Origin: Daedaleopsis sinensis | Lineage: Eukaryota > Basidiomycota > Agaricomycetes > Polyporales > Polyporaceae | Length of the DNA stretch: 64,000 nucleotides | Direction of reading: 5' to 3' | Assembly (NCBI GenBank): GCA_033807695.1 | Contig: CM066311.1 | Location: 434,001-498,000, forward strand | Part shown: piece by piece, positions 22,975 through 31,842 of the stretch | How positions within the stretch are numbered: the first letter of the stretch is position 1 | Layout: each line of letters begins with the position of its first letter | Notes under the pieces: model-generated | What the model saw: the letters and a program-made list of their open reading frames with translations, nothing else | The model's database searches: none | Told to the model about the DNA's origin: nothing | Program-made: the position numbers and the translations under genes

Positions 22975-25188
22975 ATGCGCCGCCACATCATCTCCAAGGA
23001 GCTGAAGGAGCTCGCCTTGGGCCTCTCCCTACATCACCGAATGCCCGACAAAGCAATAAAGTCTATCACTGGTATCAGCATACGCACCCTGAAGCGGCTA
23101 CGTCGAATGTATAGGCAGACGGGAGATGTGGTGAGGATTCCTGTCATCGACGGTAGACCTCATCAGCAAAAAGTCGGTTGCATTGTCTTGAATCGAGTGC
23201 ATTACGATCTCCGCTCCAAACTGCAAGTGCTTGCAATGCATTCAATCCATTATATTGCATTACAATGCATTACAATCCAAAGACCGATTACAATCCCGTG
23301 TGTTCGGATAAGCTTGGTATTCACAGTCATTCTAATGCTTTTCAATGCACATCAAGCAATGACGACGCTGATGGCGTCACTTCTGAGAAGCAACCTTCTA
23401 TTATTTCGCTCCACAGCTGTCAGCCTTCTATATAAGGCCGTCCTCTCGCTCGACTCTTGTCACCAAAGCCCCCCCACTTGCTGCCGCTGTCTCCTCTCCT
23501 GCATATGCCTCGCTCCACCGCTCAGTGTCATCTCGGTAAAGACCTGCTCTTGACAGACCTGACCCTAACCCGACATTCTCGTGCCCCTCTCGACGCTCGC
23601 GTGCCCCTCTCGTACTGTTCTCTCACGCTCTCTCTTGTGCTCTCTCACGCTGTTCTCTCGTGCTCCTCTCGTGGCCTCTCACTCTTGCGCTGTTCTCTTG
23701 TGCTCCTAGGCTTGTGCACTGTTCTCACGCTACTGTTGCTGCTCTCGCACTACTGTCTGTGGTTTGCCCTATCTCGCACTTTTGCGCCTTATCTAGTGCC
23801 GCTATGCTGTCTTGGCCTTTATCGTGTTATGTACCGTATTGTTATCTACAATATATTTGCGTTTATTTTGCTAGTACTATCAGTGGGAATTTCAATCATT
23901 CAGGCGCACTGTTATAAGATTCTTTTCGGTTAAATGAATTACTACAGAAATGTTTACAAGCCCATGTAATCCCTCCAATACATTGTAATGCTCACAATAC
24001 CCCCAATGCGCTACAAGCGCTTGACTGCATTACAATGCATTATAATGCGACAGGTGGTGAAAGTTGTGCATTGGAATGCGCGTTGATACCCTATCATGCC
24101 TTGCAATTGGAGCCTCCGGATTGAGTGAAATATATGCATTGTAAGTACTTGTAGGGCCTCTCAATTCCCACACATTTTTGCTGATGCTCGGGCTCTGGAT
24201 GGACTGGATGCACGGGTGAGTGCTTTCTCAGAGTCAGAATACCAGCTCACTCATTTTTTACAGTTCCTTGAAGGTTGTATCGAACGACAACCGGACGCAA
24301 TGCTGGCAGAGCTCCAAACACTGCTGCTCGAGATCTGCAATGTTCAAGCTTCTTTACCGACCATCGAGAGGACATTGAAGCAACGAGGATTCACACGCAA
24401 AATGGTATGTACTACTCCACAACACTTCTCAAACTGTCTTATCCATCACATCTTCAAGATCACCCGTCCCGCATTGGAGAGAAACGAGGAGAGGAGGGCG
24501 GCCTTCAAGCTCCACGTGGGCGAGCAATACTCGCCCGAGCAACTCGTCTTTGTCGACGAGAGTCACCTCAACCGCATGTCACTCCGTCGCCGTTGGGGCT
24601 GGGCTCCAACAGGTATCCGGGCGCGTCGTCGGGAGTTCTTCGTCCGTGGAACCAGGTGTGTCGACACATGTTACGCTGACTTGTACGCATCTAATCCCCG
24701 TATATTCAGATACTCAATTCTCCCTGCACTTTCTCTCGACGGTGTGCTCCATCTCACTGCGCAAGACCGGGCCTTCAACGGCGAAGACTTCCTCGAGTTC
24801 ATCGACGGCCTGCTTGATCAAATGTGTCCGTGGCCGCAGCCCAACTCGGTTGTTGTGATGGACAACGCCTCCATCCATCACGTTCCGGGTGTTCGTGAGA
24901 TGATTGAACAGCGGTACGTCGTTCTTCTTCGATAACTGTGTTTGATACTGACCACACTGCAGTGGCATGCGCCTGCTCTACCTGCCGCCCTACTCTCCTG
25001 ACCTCAACCCTATTGAAGAAGCGTTCTCATCTCTCAAGCATTGGCTTCGCGCGAATCGCGACTACGTTCTCTGTGAACTCGAAGGCATCTCTTGTGATCC
25101 ATATCACCTTATATGGGAAGGGACTTATGCTACGCTGACACCGGAGTCAGTGTACGGATGGTTTAGGCATAGCGAGTATATTGCGTAG
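22975..25188 (+). pseudogene. DDE_3 (IS630/Tc1-mariner type) transposase split by an insertion
   Basis: Catalyses cut-and-paste transposition. Coding blocks: 22975-23160, 24189-24215, 24264 onward with further short introns, ending at a stop at 25186-25188. The N-terminus is a helix-turn-helix DNA-binding region (ALGLSLHHRMPDKAIKSITG, ISIRTLKRLRRMYRQTGDVV). The linker GRP-RALDGLDARFLEGCIERQ is interrupted at its proline by the 1,026-bp element at 23161-24186. The catalytic domain keeps LVFVDESHLNR (first D), SVVVMDNASIHH (second D) and PYSPDLNPIEEAF (final E). Apart from the insertion every exon is open and GT-AG introns are intact, so the disabling event looks recent. It may remain mobilisable in trans. 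Confidence 0.88.
23161..24186. mobile_element. Nested 1,026-bp non-autonomous element with 12-bp inverted repeats
   Basis: The segment begins CATCAGCAAAAA (23161-23172) and ends TTTTTGCTGATG (24175-24186), a perfect 12-bp inverted pair. It is flanked by CT on both sides (23159-23160, 24187-24188). Removing the element plus one CT restores GRPRALDG in the transposase linker. Inside are near-identical direct repeats of TGCATTACAATGCATTACAAT at 23256-23276 and 24026-24046, a TATA-like sequence (tatataagg, about 23430) and a CT-rich tract. The open frame at 23457-23933 is low-complexity and not credible as a gene. The superfamily is unassigned: the 2-bp duplication does not fit hAT (8 bp) and the dinucleotide is not TA. 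Confidence 0.78.
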
Positions 25189-25451
25189 GTTTGATGTTGA
25201 TCTCAACGTAGCGCATCGTGAACGCTGTATGTTGTGTGATGACGTTTACCATGTATTGAAGAATACCATAGCTTGCACAATCCTCAGTCAAAGTTGAAGT
25301 GTTTCCCAATGATGATGATTACTATGCCCTAACGTACTACAATGCGAGGCAGGGGGTGATTGCGGTATGCTACAACAAGAAATTGCCCAAGAAAGTCTGA
25401 ACGATGCGGCTATGGCTACAGCAAGAAAGATGGGACTCATCAACTAGTAGG

Positions 25452-25476
25452 TCAGTCTTCAAGTTCGTCAACCTCG

Positions 25477-25518
<42 letters not shown>

Positions 25519-27291
25519 CCATCCTCGTCCTCGTCCTCGACCACGTCCTCGTCCTCCTCCTGATGATCGTCGTCCGGGTTGTTGTTCACATCTCCAAGAG
25601 CGTGGTTCCATTGGGGCACTTCGGCAGCAGGGAGTGGCCCAGGCTCCACGTGCGCCTGCCGCACTGGACGCTGCATGCCCAAGACTGGGGCCACCCCGTA
25701 TCCAGCGTACATGTGCAGATAATGCGCACGTTCAGCTCCAATACCACCTATCTGACTTAGGCAGTCCTGCGGCAGCAGAAGGAGCTTGCATGCATCGTCG
25801 ATCCCCATGTTGAGGAGGCTCTGCTGAACGTCTCGGAAGCGATGTTGCGGCATGTCGACATCAAGGAGTGCGAGAACGAGGGAGATGTGGGGGTAGGCGA
25901 CCTGTCCTGGGGTGGACTTGGGTGGCCGCGTGAGATCTTGAACGGCTGCAAGGCGACACTCATCAAGATCTTGTGATTCCGTGCGCGCGCTAAGAGATGC
26001 GCTGGAAGACGGCTTGATCGGTGTGGCCTCGCGAGTGATGCTCGAGAGAGGGGTACTGGCAGTCGAAGTCACCGAAGACTCGATTGTGTTGATCGTAACG
26101 TGCACTTGCGGAGGGGGCTTGGAGTTGCGAGGCCGTTTCGCTGGACCACGGTCGAAGTTCATGCAATGCGGAGGATCGTATATGGTCGCTTCCCCCAGGG
26201 ACTGTACATAATATCAGAGTGATGATCCCGTGTACATATCAAACTGCGTACTCACGATCTTCTTGGCCCACAGCGTCATCTCGCCATGGCTAAGACGACG
26301 ATGGTTGTCTTGACCGCCCTGCCGCGACACAAAGCAGTGGCCTTGGTGAGCCTCGCATCGGATAGCGGGCTCGAGACGCTTGTACGCCTTGAGCTGGGAA
26401 TCGGACTCGGGGTCGTCAGCTCCGGGGGTGTCCAGTAAGTCGTCGTCTTCGCGTGCCCGCTTCTTCCCGTTGCCCTTGCCCTTCTTGGGTGCCGGAGCCT
26501 TTGTCTAAGTATGAGCACAACGTGAGTGCGTATACGTACACGACGGTCGCAACACGTCAAACTTACCGCGTTCTTGACGTCTATACTGACTGTCTTAGTA
26601 CGTGCGTGATCCGCCTTGTCGCACACCCGGTTCATAGCAGTCGCAAAATCATCCGCGTTCGTCAAGTTTATGCCCTTCCCCGCTTCGCCGCTAATTTTGT
26701 ATACAAGTTTGATAGGTCTAGGCGACCCGTCGAGGTACGCCTTGACACGGTCGTAAAAATCATCCCACGGCATGTCGGTCTCGCCGATAAATTCACGCTT
26801 CTCGTCGCCTGTGTCTACCACGACGGGGAAGCGGAACACTGAAGAATAATATGTGAGTAAATGCGACTATGTTCAAGTATAGACTTACCTCCTGGGCGTG
26901 GTTCAGCATTGGGGCGAGGTTTGGCAGCCTTCGCACCTCGCTTGCGGGCCGCTGCGTTTTGCAGTGGCGGCACTTCCGGGGGTTGAGGCTAAGGCTGGGG
27001 TGGAGCCGGAGCTGGAGCCGGAGGCTGAGGCTGCCAGTGAGGCTGGTAGTACGGCCCGGGTTGCTGCCAAGCCTGAGGAGCAGCGCCTGGATGCGGATAG
27101 AACGGAGGAGGAGGGTAAGGATAGTACGCGCCGGGTGGGTACGCAGGAAGTTGTTGAAGTGCAAGCTGATTGGGAGGCGGCGGGCCATCGTATCATGATT
27201 GTGCGAGTTGATTAGGTGGCGGTGGCAGCGGCGGGCCATGGTGTTATTGAAGGGCCAGTTGGTTGGGAGGCGGCGGCGGGATGTCGGGCAT
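25452..27291 (-). pseudogene. Pro/Gln-rich nuclear-type protein of the transposon, with three nonsense codons
   Basis: Exons: 27291-26889, 26838-26567, 26504-26256, 26201-25452; all introns GT-AG and in phase, total 558 codons. The N-terminus is a Pro/Gln/Tyr-rich tract with repeats of PPPPNQLALQ. A globular middle follows (VFRFPVVVDTGDEKREFIGE, WDDFYDRVKAYLDG). Then come basic patches (KKGKGNGKKRARE, PAKRPRNSK) that look like nuclear localisation signals, a SAM-like helical segment (PQDCLSQIGGIGAERAHYLH), and a long Asp/Glu tail encoded by a GTCCTC repeat. In-frame TAA (27244-27246), TGA (27193-27195) and TAG (26989-26991) break the first exon, each one C-to-T change from Gln, Arg and Gln. 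It resembles an uncharacterised multicopy basidiomycete family. Initiation downstream of the stops is possible. Confidence 0.72.
25480..25560 (+). repeat. Simple repeat (GTCCTC)n encoding an acidic tail
   Basis: A hexanucleotide-type GTCCTC/GTC run on the plus strand, read on the minus strand as alternating Asp/Glu codons at the C-terminus of the Pro/Gln-rich protein. Confidence 0.8.
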
Positions 27292-27511
27292 GGCGCGCTC
27301 TCATCTGCTGCCCCGGTTTGGCCCCGGTGTGCCAGTGGTATCTATAAGTAATGGCCCTCATTATCAGCCGATATGGCACGACTTTGGATATTTTTGAAGC
27401 GAGCTTCTAGCTTGTTCCATGTGATCCCTCCGTCGGGCGTCCGAAGGTGCTATATCTATGGCGCGAACGTGCTCAGCCTATCCACTACACTTCTTCATCT
27501 TCAACTTCAAC
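27292..27511. promoter_or_regulatory. Divergent promoter region inside the transposon
   Basis: The 220 bp between the start codons of the Pro/Gln-rich gene (leftward) and the acetyltransferase gene (rightward). The layout implies a shared divergent promoter. No specific operator is evident. Confidence 0.4.
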
Positions 27512-28499
27512 ATGGCGACCACACCTCCCAACACCAACACGATCACCCCTCCCACCTCCGTCCTTCCTCCCCCCCAGGCTCCCACCAAGAACAATCTGAC
27601 GTTTCAAACTATCGAAGGCCAAATGATCACTGAGGTACACTTGGCCCAGTGCGCCGAGCTATTCAGCGCGCACTATGGTATCTGGGGACAGCAAGCTGCT
27701 CCCCCTCTCAAGGCTGGTGAGTCTCTTTTTTTCGTTTCGTCGTTCGCTTCACTAGACTCAAGTACTCCTAGGAAATCGGGTCAAGATGACCTCCAGGAAG
27801 TTGAGGCAGCAGTGCCTGGGTCAACCTTACGAAACGATTCTCGCCATGGCTTGGGAGGATAACAGATTCATCGGCCATGCGTTCGCTACGAAGTGGAAGT
27901 ACGGGGACGGTAAGTCGTGTGTCATTCTATCACTCATGCTCTCTCTCATCATATTCGTAGGGTATGTTGGATGGATCACGCAGCTCGTCGTCGATTCGCA
28001 TTGTCGCAGGCAGGGAATTGCGTCCATGCTGCTCCGCCGCCTCACCAAGACGGATTGGAGCGAGGGTGTCAACTTCATGGGCCTTGTGTCCTCCCACCCT
28101 GGGGCGTGCAACGCGTTGTGCAACGTCTATTGTGCGTGCATAATGCATCTTGCGTGTGGTGAGACTGTACTAACCCACTATGTAGATATCCGTCCTGAAG
28201 ACATCGATACGACAATCATCAGCACGCATGCCGCCGCTGTCGTCGCTTGTACGAACGTGGACTACTTGAAGAACCTTCAGTTCCGTGGTTCTCTCTTCGA
28301 GCAGAACCCGCCGCCCGAGACAGTCTCACAGGTTTTTACATCGTTCTGGGTCGATCATTCCGAGCCTCTCCTCGCTCTTGGGATTTGCAAGCAGCGCAGG
28401 GAGTGGGTGCTGGGGGACTTGCTGGACGGTCACGAGTACTTTGTTCTGATCCCTGTGGTGGAGCGGCCCGTTAGGGTGTCCCCCGACCCGTTCTTATAG
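27512..28499 (+). CDS. GNAT-family N-acetyltransferase carried by the transposon
   Basis: Model: 27512-27716, 27772-27909, 27961-28131, 28186-28499, 275 residues, all junctions GT-AG and in phase. After a Pro/Thr-rich leader, the GNAT fold is visible: AELFSAHYGIWG, ETILAMAWEDNRFIGHAFAT, then motif A with the acetyl-CoA loop (WITQLVVDSHCRRQGIASML, R-R-Q-G-I-A), then SSHPGACNAL. The C-terminal half includes YLKNLQFRGSLFEQ, VFTSFWVDHSEPL and LDGHEYFVLIPV, a pattern I associate with a multicopy basidiomycete acetyltransferase family. The substrate is unknown. It lies inside the inverted repeats of the transposon, and its 3' end is duplicated at 4143-4226, so it is probably cargo or an accessory factor. 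Confidence 0.85.
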
Positions 28500-28604
28500 T
28501 CATGTATTTCTGGAGACGCTTTTCCACGCATTATGAGTATTCGTGTCTGATGCATATCTCCCGTTATGTATATATCTCCGTCGGATCAATATATTTCGAA
28601 GTCA

Positions 28605-28654
28605 GCTGTCTGTACGAGAATTCGAAAAGGGGTCTATCGTTCTGAAAACAGCTG
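28605..28654 (-). repeat. Right terminal inverted repeat of the cargo transposon
   Basis: Ends in CAGCTG followed by TA (28655-28656). It lies 105 bp after the acetyltransferase stop codon. It carries a C at 28642 where the other two copies have T. Confidence 0.9.
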
Positions 28655-28656
28655 TA

Positions 28657-29218
28657 AAGCGCTAAAGCGCTACTAAATTAAGAGCTATCACACTCAGCTT
28701 GAGCTCCGACTCGGACAATTCCGGTGACGGTGACAATCACAGTGGCACATTTGATTGGGTCTCCTCCTCGTTTAAACGTTTAACGTTTACTACTAGAGCT
28801 CAGAGCCTCCTAAGGATGTCTCTTTTGGAGTCGATTTTTGAGCATGTCTGTAATTCGGAGTCCTTGTGAGTCAAATGCATAATGTTATCGCACAGAGTAC
28901 GCCGCATGATCATCATCACAATCTAACCTCGATATACACTGGTAGGAGAAGCCTGCAGACCCCGGCAACCAGTGTCAATCCGCCGTTACTCTGGCCCGGA
29001 TACATCTGCCACCGTCACGGCGGACGCCCCACACTGCCGACGCACAGTACTTGTCACTCACTTCCCTTGTAGCCGTGGATACCGATGGCATCCAACCCTT
29101 ATATACATATCAAGATCTTTTTCATTTCCAAGACTCCGAATCTTGTCCACACCCCACTGTACCGCTCTATCTCTCCCCGTCGCACCATATTGCCTACACG
29201 ACAGCTTCAACAATAGCG
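28657..29218. other. Intergenic right of the transposon
   Basis: Begins with two copies of AGCGCT (about 28657-28671) forming a small palindrome next to the insertion site. No gene is supported. TTATATACAT at about 29098 is a possible TATA element for the next gene. Confidence 0.45.
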
Positions 29219-30247
29219 ATGCGTGACAGTGATATTATCGTTGTATGTATACTCGCTATCCTCTGCCTTCTCATTGGATCTATATTTGTCTACGTTTTCC
29301 TTTGTGTCGGACGCCAGAGGAAAGTAGAGTCGGAGCCTGGTGAGCACAACTCGACCGTTCCGTACTCGCACTGCTCTCATTGTGACACTCCACTTACAGT
29401 GCTACGAGATCACCCCGAGCCACAATTGTCCAGCCAACCACGCCCCCGTCCGACTGCGGTCGACCTCGAGGCTGGAGAGAAGAGGTTTGTCCACGCGAAA
29501 GCGGGAGAAATACCCACCTTCTCTGCCGCTAGACCCCCTATCGCCACCGTCGATCTGCAACGTCTTCCCTCTTTCATCGTCAGCAGATTGCAGGCACCGA
29601 GCCGTAGCGTCCCACAGCTCATGGTGCCAGAGGGATCGAAGCGGAAGCACATCACGACCCGTCCACCCCTGACGCGACCTCTCAGAGTAGTGAATGATGT
29701 GGAGAGCAGTTCCATCGGCACCTCGAGCAAGGACATAACTTTAGGCGTACAGCGGCGCACCATGATATTTGCACCGAAGAAGGCAGGAGTGCGACCTGCG
29801 AAAGGACAACCGCGGTCACGCAGCAGCTCATTCCACGTCGACGATGCCTCTGGAATCAACCTCGACGACGTGATGTCCTCCCAGACAATGTCAACCCTCC
29901 CTCCATCCTACCGTTCACAACGCCCGAACATCAGCCCGTCTTTCAATCTGAGACACCTTCTATCTACATCTCGCCAATCACGCAGAGTTCCTCGGGGTAC
30001 AGTCACGCCAGGGAATCCAGCCGTGGTCGTGAACTCCGTTGGTTCGACTGAGCCTCCGATACAATACAACGTCGGGCCATATACAAGTACCAGGATTGGG
30101 AGAGGAAGGGAGGACGGAATGAGAAGGTCTTTCGACGGAGGCGTTCGCTTGGACAGCGGACCTTCGAACGCAACGGTCGCCCATATTGTGAGGGATCATG
30201 ATGGGAGCTTACCGGTGGTGGAGCAGCTACCACCATATACCCAGTGA
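29219..30247 (+). CDS. Single-pass membrane protein with PPxY motif
   Basis: The ATG at 29219 starts a short lead followed by one strong hydrophobic helix (DIIVVCILAILCLLIGSIFV), with a cytoplasmic or lumenal basic Ser/Pro/Arg-rich tail. A 60-bp GT-AG intron (29340-29399) keeps the frame, giving about 322 residues; unspliced it would be 342. The tail carries STLPPSYRSQ, a PPxY-type site that could bind the WW domain of a NEDD4/Rsp5 ubiquitin ligase, and a terminal QLPPYTQ. No known family was recognised, and the WW-binding role is inferred from the motif alone. Confidence 0.6.
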   Translation: MRDSDIIVVCILAILCLLIGSIFVYVFLCVGRQRKVESEPGEHNSTVPYSHCSHCDTPLTVLRDHPEPQLSSQPRPRPTAVDLEAGEKRFVHAKAGEIPTFSAARPPIATVDLQRLPSFIVSRLQAPSRSVPQLMVPEGSKRKHITTRPPLTRPLRVVNDVESSSIGTSSKDITLGVQRRTMIFAPKKAGVRPAKGQPRSRSSSFHVDDASGINLDDVMSSQTMSTLPPSYRSQRPNISPSFNLRHLLSTSRQSRRVPRGTVTPGNPAVVVNSVGSTEPPIQYNVGPYTSTRIGRGREDGMRRSFDGGVRLDSGPSNATVAHIVRDHDGSLPVVEQLPPYTQ

Positions 30248-30859
30248 GTACTATTACAGGCGAAGAAAGGTTGCAACAAACCGCTCATGCAGCCCACCCC
30301 CAGAACCACGACGCAGGTTTAATGGCATTATCGAACGTCAGTGATATGCAGATTCATCATTGAAGTTGAGTATCGTACGTCAATCGATCGGGCCAAACCT
30401 GACGTCTTTCTACGATACCCCCATATGCGCATCCTATTACTACTAGCTGCCTGCATACGCTTGTGCCGCGACTGTGGTATTTATATTTTCTGCAGCCTAT
30501 AGCGGCACAATTCGATCACGTATAAGTAAACACCACTTAGAGCAGCCTGAGATCCGTACTCACACATCATGATACTGTGTACCTCCTGTCATATGTGAGC
30601 AACGACAGAGACTCGGATACGAGGCTTCAATGTGGACAAAGCAGCACGGTCAATGGTCATGGCAGAGTATGTACATGTATGGAATTGCTAGTTAATTTCC
30701 AAAGACGACGCCCCAGTTAACCAGCAACTTCGTCTCGGAGTGCGGTACAGAGTCGGAAACTTCATGGGTAGGTGCAGTTTGGGAGCGAAAGATATCGAGC
30801 TGCGCACCGGTAGTACAAGCGGAGTCATGCAGCATGCTGTTCACCTAGAAGAAACGAGG
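30248..30859. other. Intergenic, no gene supported
   Basis: Shared 3' flank of the PPxY protein gene and the small secreted protein gene. Nothing recognisable. Confidence 0.45.
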
Positions 30860-31252
30860 TTAGCTAGTATCGTGCCGAAGGGTAAACGGAGAGTGTGTCG
30901 GCGCTGTCTCGTACTCTTCGCATTTCCCCTTCCAATTGTTGCAGGAGCATGCTAGTATAACATCTTCCGAGTCAGTGTATCATAATCCAGGTCCCAAGGG
31001 TGGACTTACAGCCACACTCCCTGTCAGACGAACAAGCCTATCGCCAGGGATTAGTCTACGACGCAGCAGGCGGCACTGTGCACGGCAACTTACCTTCCCC
31101 GTCGGGCAGCTGTTTGACGTAGCGTTGTCAAGCATAGGCCCGGTTTTCATAACACCCGGAATGTTCACGTTCACTTGGCCAGTGCCCGAGGACGCGAGTG
31201 CAGAGATGCTCAAGGAGAGCAAGATAGATATCGAGTAAAGGAAGTTTCTCAT
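30860..31252 (-). CDS. Small secreted cysteine-rich protein, 92 residues
   Basis: Model: 31252-31094, 31037-31010, 30951-30860, with two GT-AG introns of 56 and 58 bp in phase. A signal peptide is clear (MRNFLYSISILLSLSISALA). The mature part is short and has a compact cysteine array: SNSCPTGK, ACSSDRECG, SCSCNNWKGKCEEYE. The six or so cysteines over about 30 residues suggest a disulfide-stabilised knot. The tail is Thr/Ser/His-rich. It is the size and style of a fungal small secreted protein (effector-like), but no family was recognised and no function is claimed. A TATA box lies about 70 bp upstream. Confidence 0.65.
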
Positions 31253-31322
31253 CACGGTGAGCAGGGGATAGCAGTGAGGTATGTACAGTGGGGGGATGAA
31301 GAGCGACGAGTATTGGGGCGGG

Positions 31323-31330
31323 TTTATATC
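31323..31330 (-). promoter_or_regulatory. TATA box of the small secreted protein gene
   Basis: GATATAAA on the minus strand, 71-78 bp upstream of the ATG at 31252. Confidence 0.45.
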
Positions 31331-31842
31331 TTAGGTCTATTTGTTTGGCATGTTCCTTGAGATACTGGTCGCGCCTACTATACAAAGACTCGTGACTGTT
31401 GAAGGTCTTCATACAGCGTCAACATGAGCTTCGTGGACTGACAGTACACTCGGTTGAAGGTGCTTGCAGTTCAGGGAGAGATGTCAGCTAGTTCAGATCG
31501 GAGTAGTCATGGTCTATTGCGTAAAACTGAATGTCAGTACGCCGAGCTGATCAACGCCTAACCTACTCAGGTCCATTCTCTCTGTCATCCTTGAGTTGCA
31601 TGCGCGATAGCGCGCAAGCATGATAGGTGCGTAAGGCGACACGTACCTTCTACCAGAGCAGAAAGCGCTGAGCTACTGAGCACTGAAGGTGTCAGAGAAG
31701 ACGTCGATCTTGGAAGCAAAGACGGCTAACGAGCGGTCAGGTATGAGGAGTGCTGAACTTGAAAGGTGATATGCATCGGCCATCATATTCGCCGAGTCCA
31801 CGTTATGAGGGTAGAAGCACAACTCTACAGAGTGTCGTCCCT
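31331..31842. other. Intergenic, no gene supported
   Basis: 5' flank of the small secreted protein gene and 3' flank of the HET-domain gene. Confidence 0.45.

Larger units (their letters stand above)
22819..28656. mobile_element. Tc1/mariner-like (DDE_3) transposon carrying two extra genes
   Basis: Inverted repeats of 50 bp (22821-22870 and 28605-28654, one mismatch) bound a 5,834-bp segment, each flanked outside by TA (22819-22820, 28655-28656), the hallmark target duplication of Tc1/mariner elements. Inside, in order, are the transposase gene (22975-25188, +), a Pro/Gln-rich protein pseudogene (27291-25452, -) and a GNAT acetyltransferase gene (27512-28499, +). The transposase ATG is 154 bp from the left tip and the acetyltransferase stop is 155 bp from the right tip, so the extra genes appear integral. 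A second copy of the right tip at 4143-4383, ending at the same base, supports mobility of the whole unit. A 1,026-bp element has inserted into the transposase. Confidence 0.8.

Noticed and set aside
23457..23933. Open frame inside the nested 1-kb element
   Set aside because: Leu/Ser/Cys low-complexity translation of a CT-rich repeat, with no domain and no homologue that I recognise.
25480..25560. Regularly spaced GTCCTC units as a CRISPR-like or regulatory array
   Set aside because: A simple hexanucleotide run with no spacers, fully explained as codons of an acidic protein tail.
28605..28680. Helitron 3' end (AGCGCT palindrome followed by CTAA)
   Set aside because: The palindrome lies outside the TA-flanked repeat, is not shared by the copy at 4143-4383, and the base after CTAA is A rather than T. 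The inverted left copy at 22821-22870 fits a TIR element instead.
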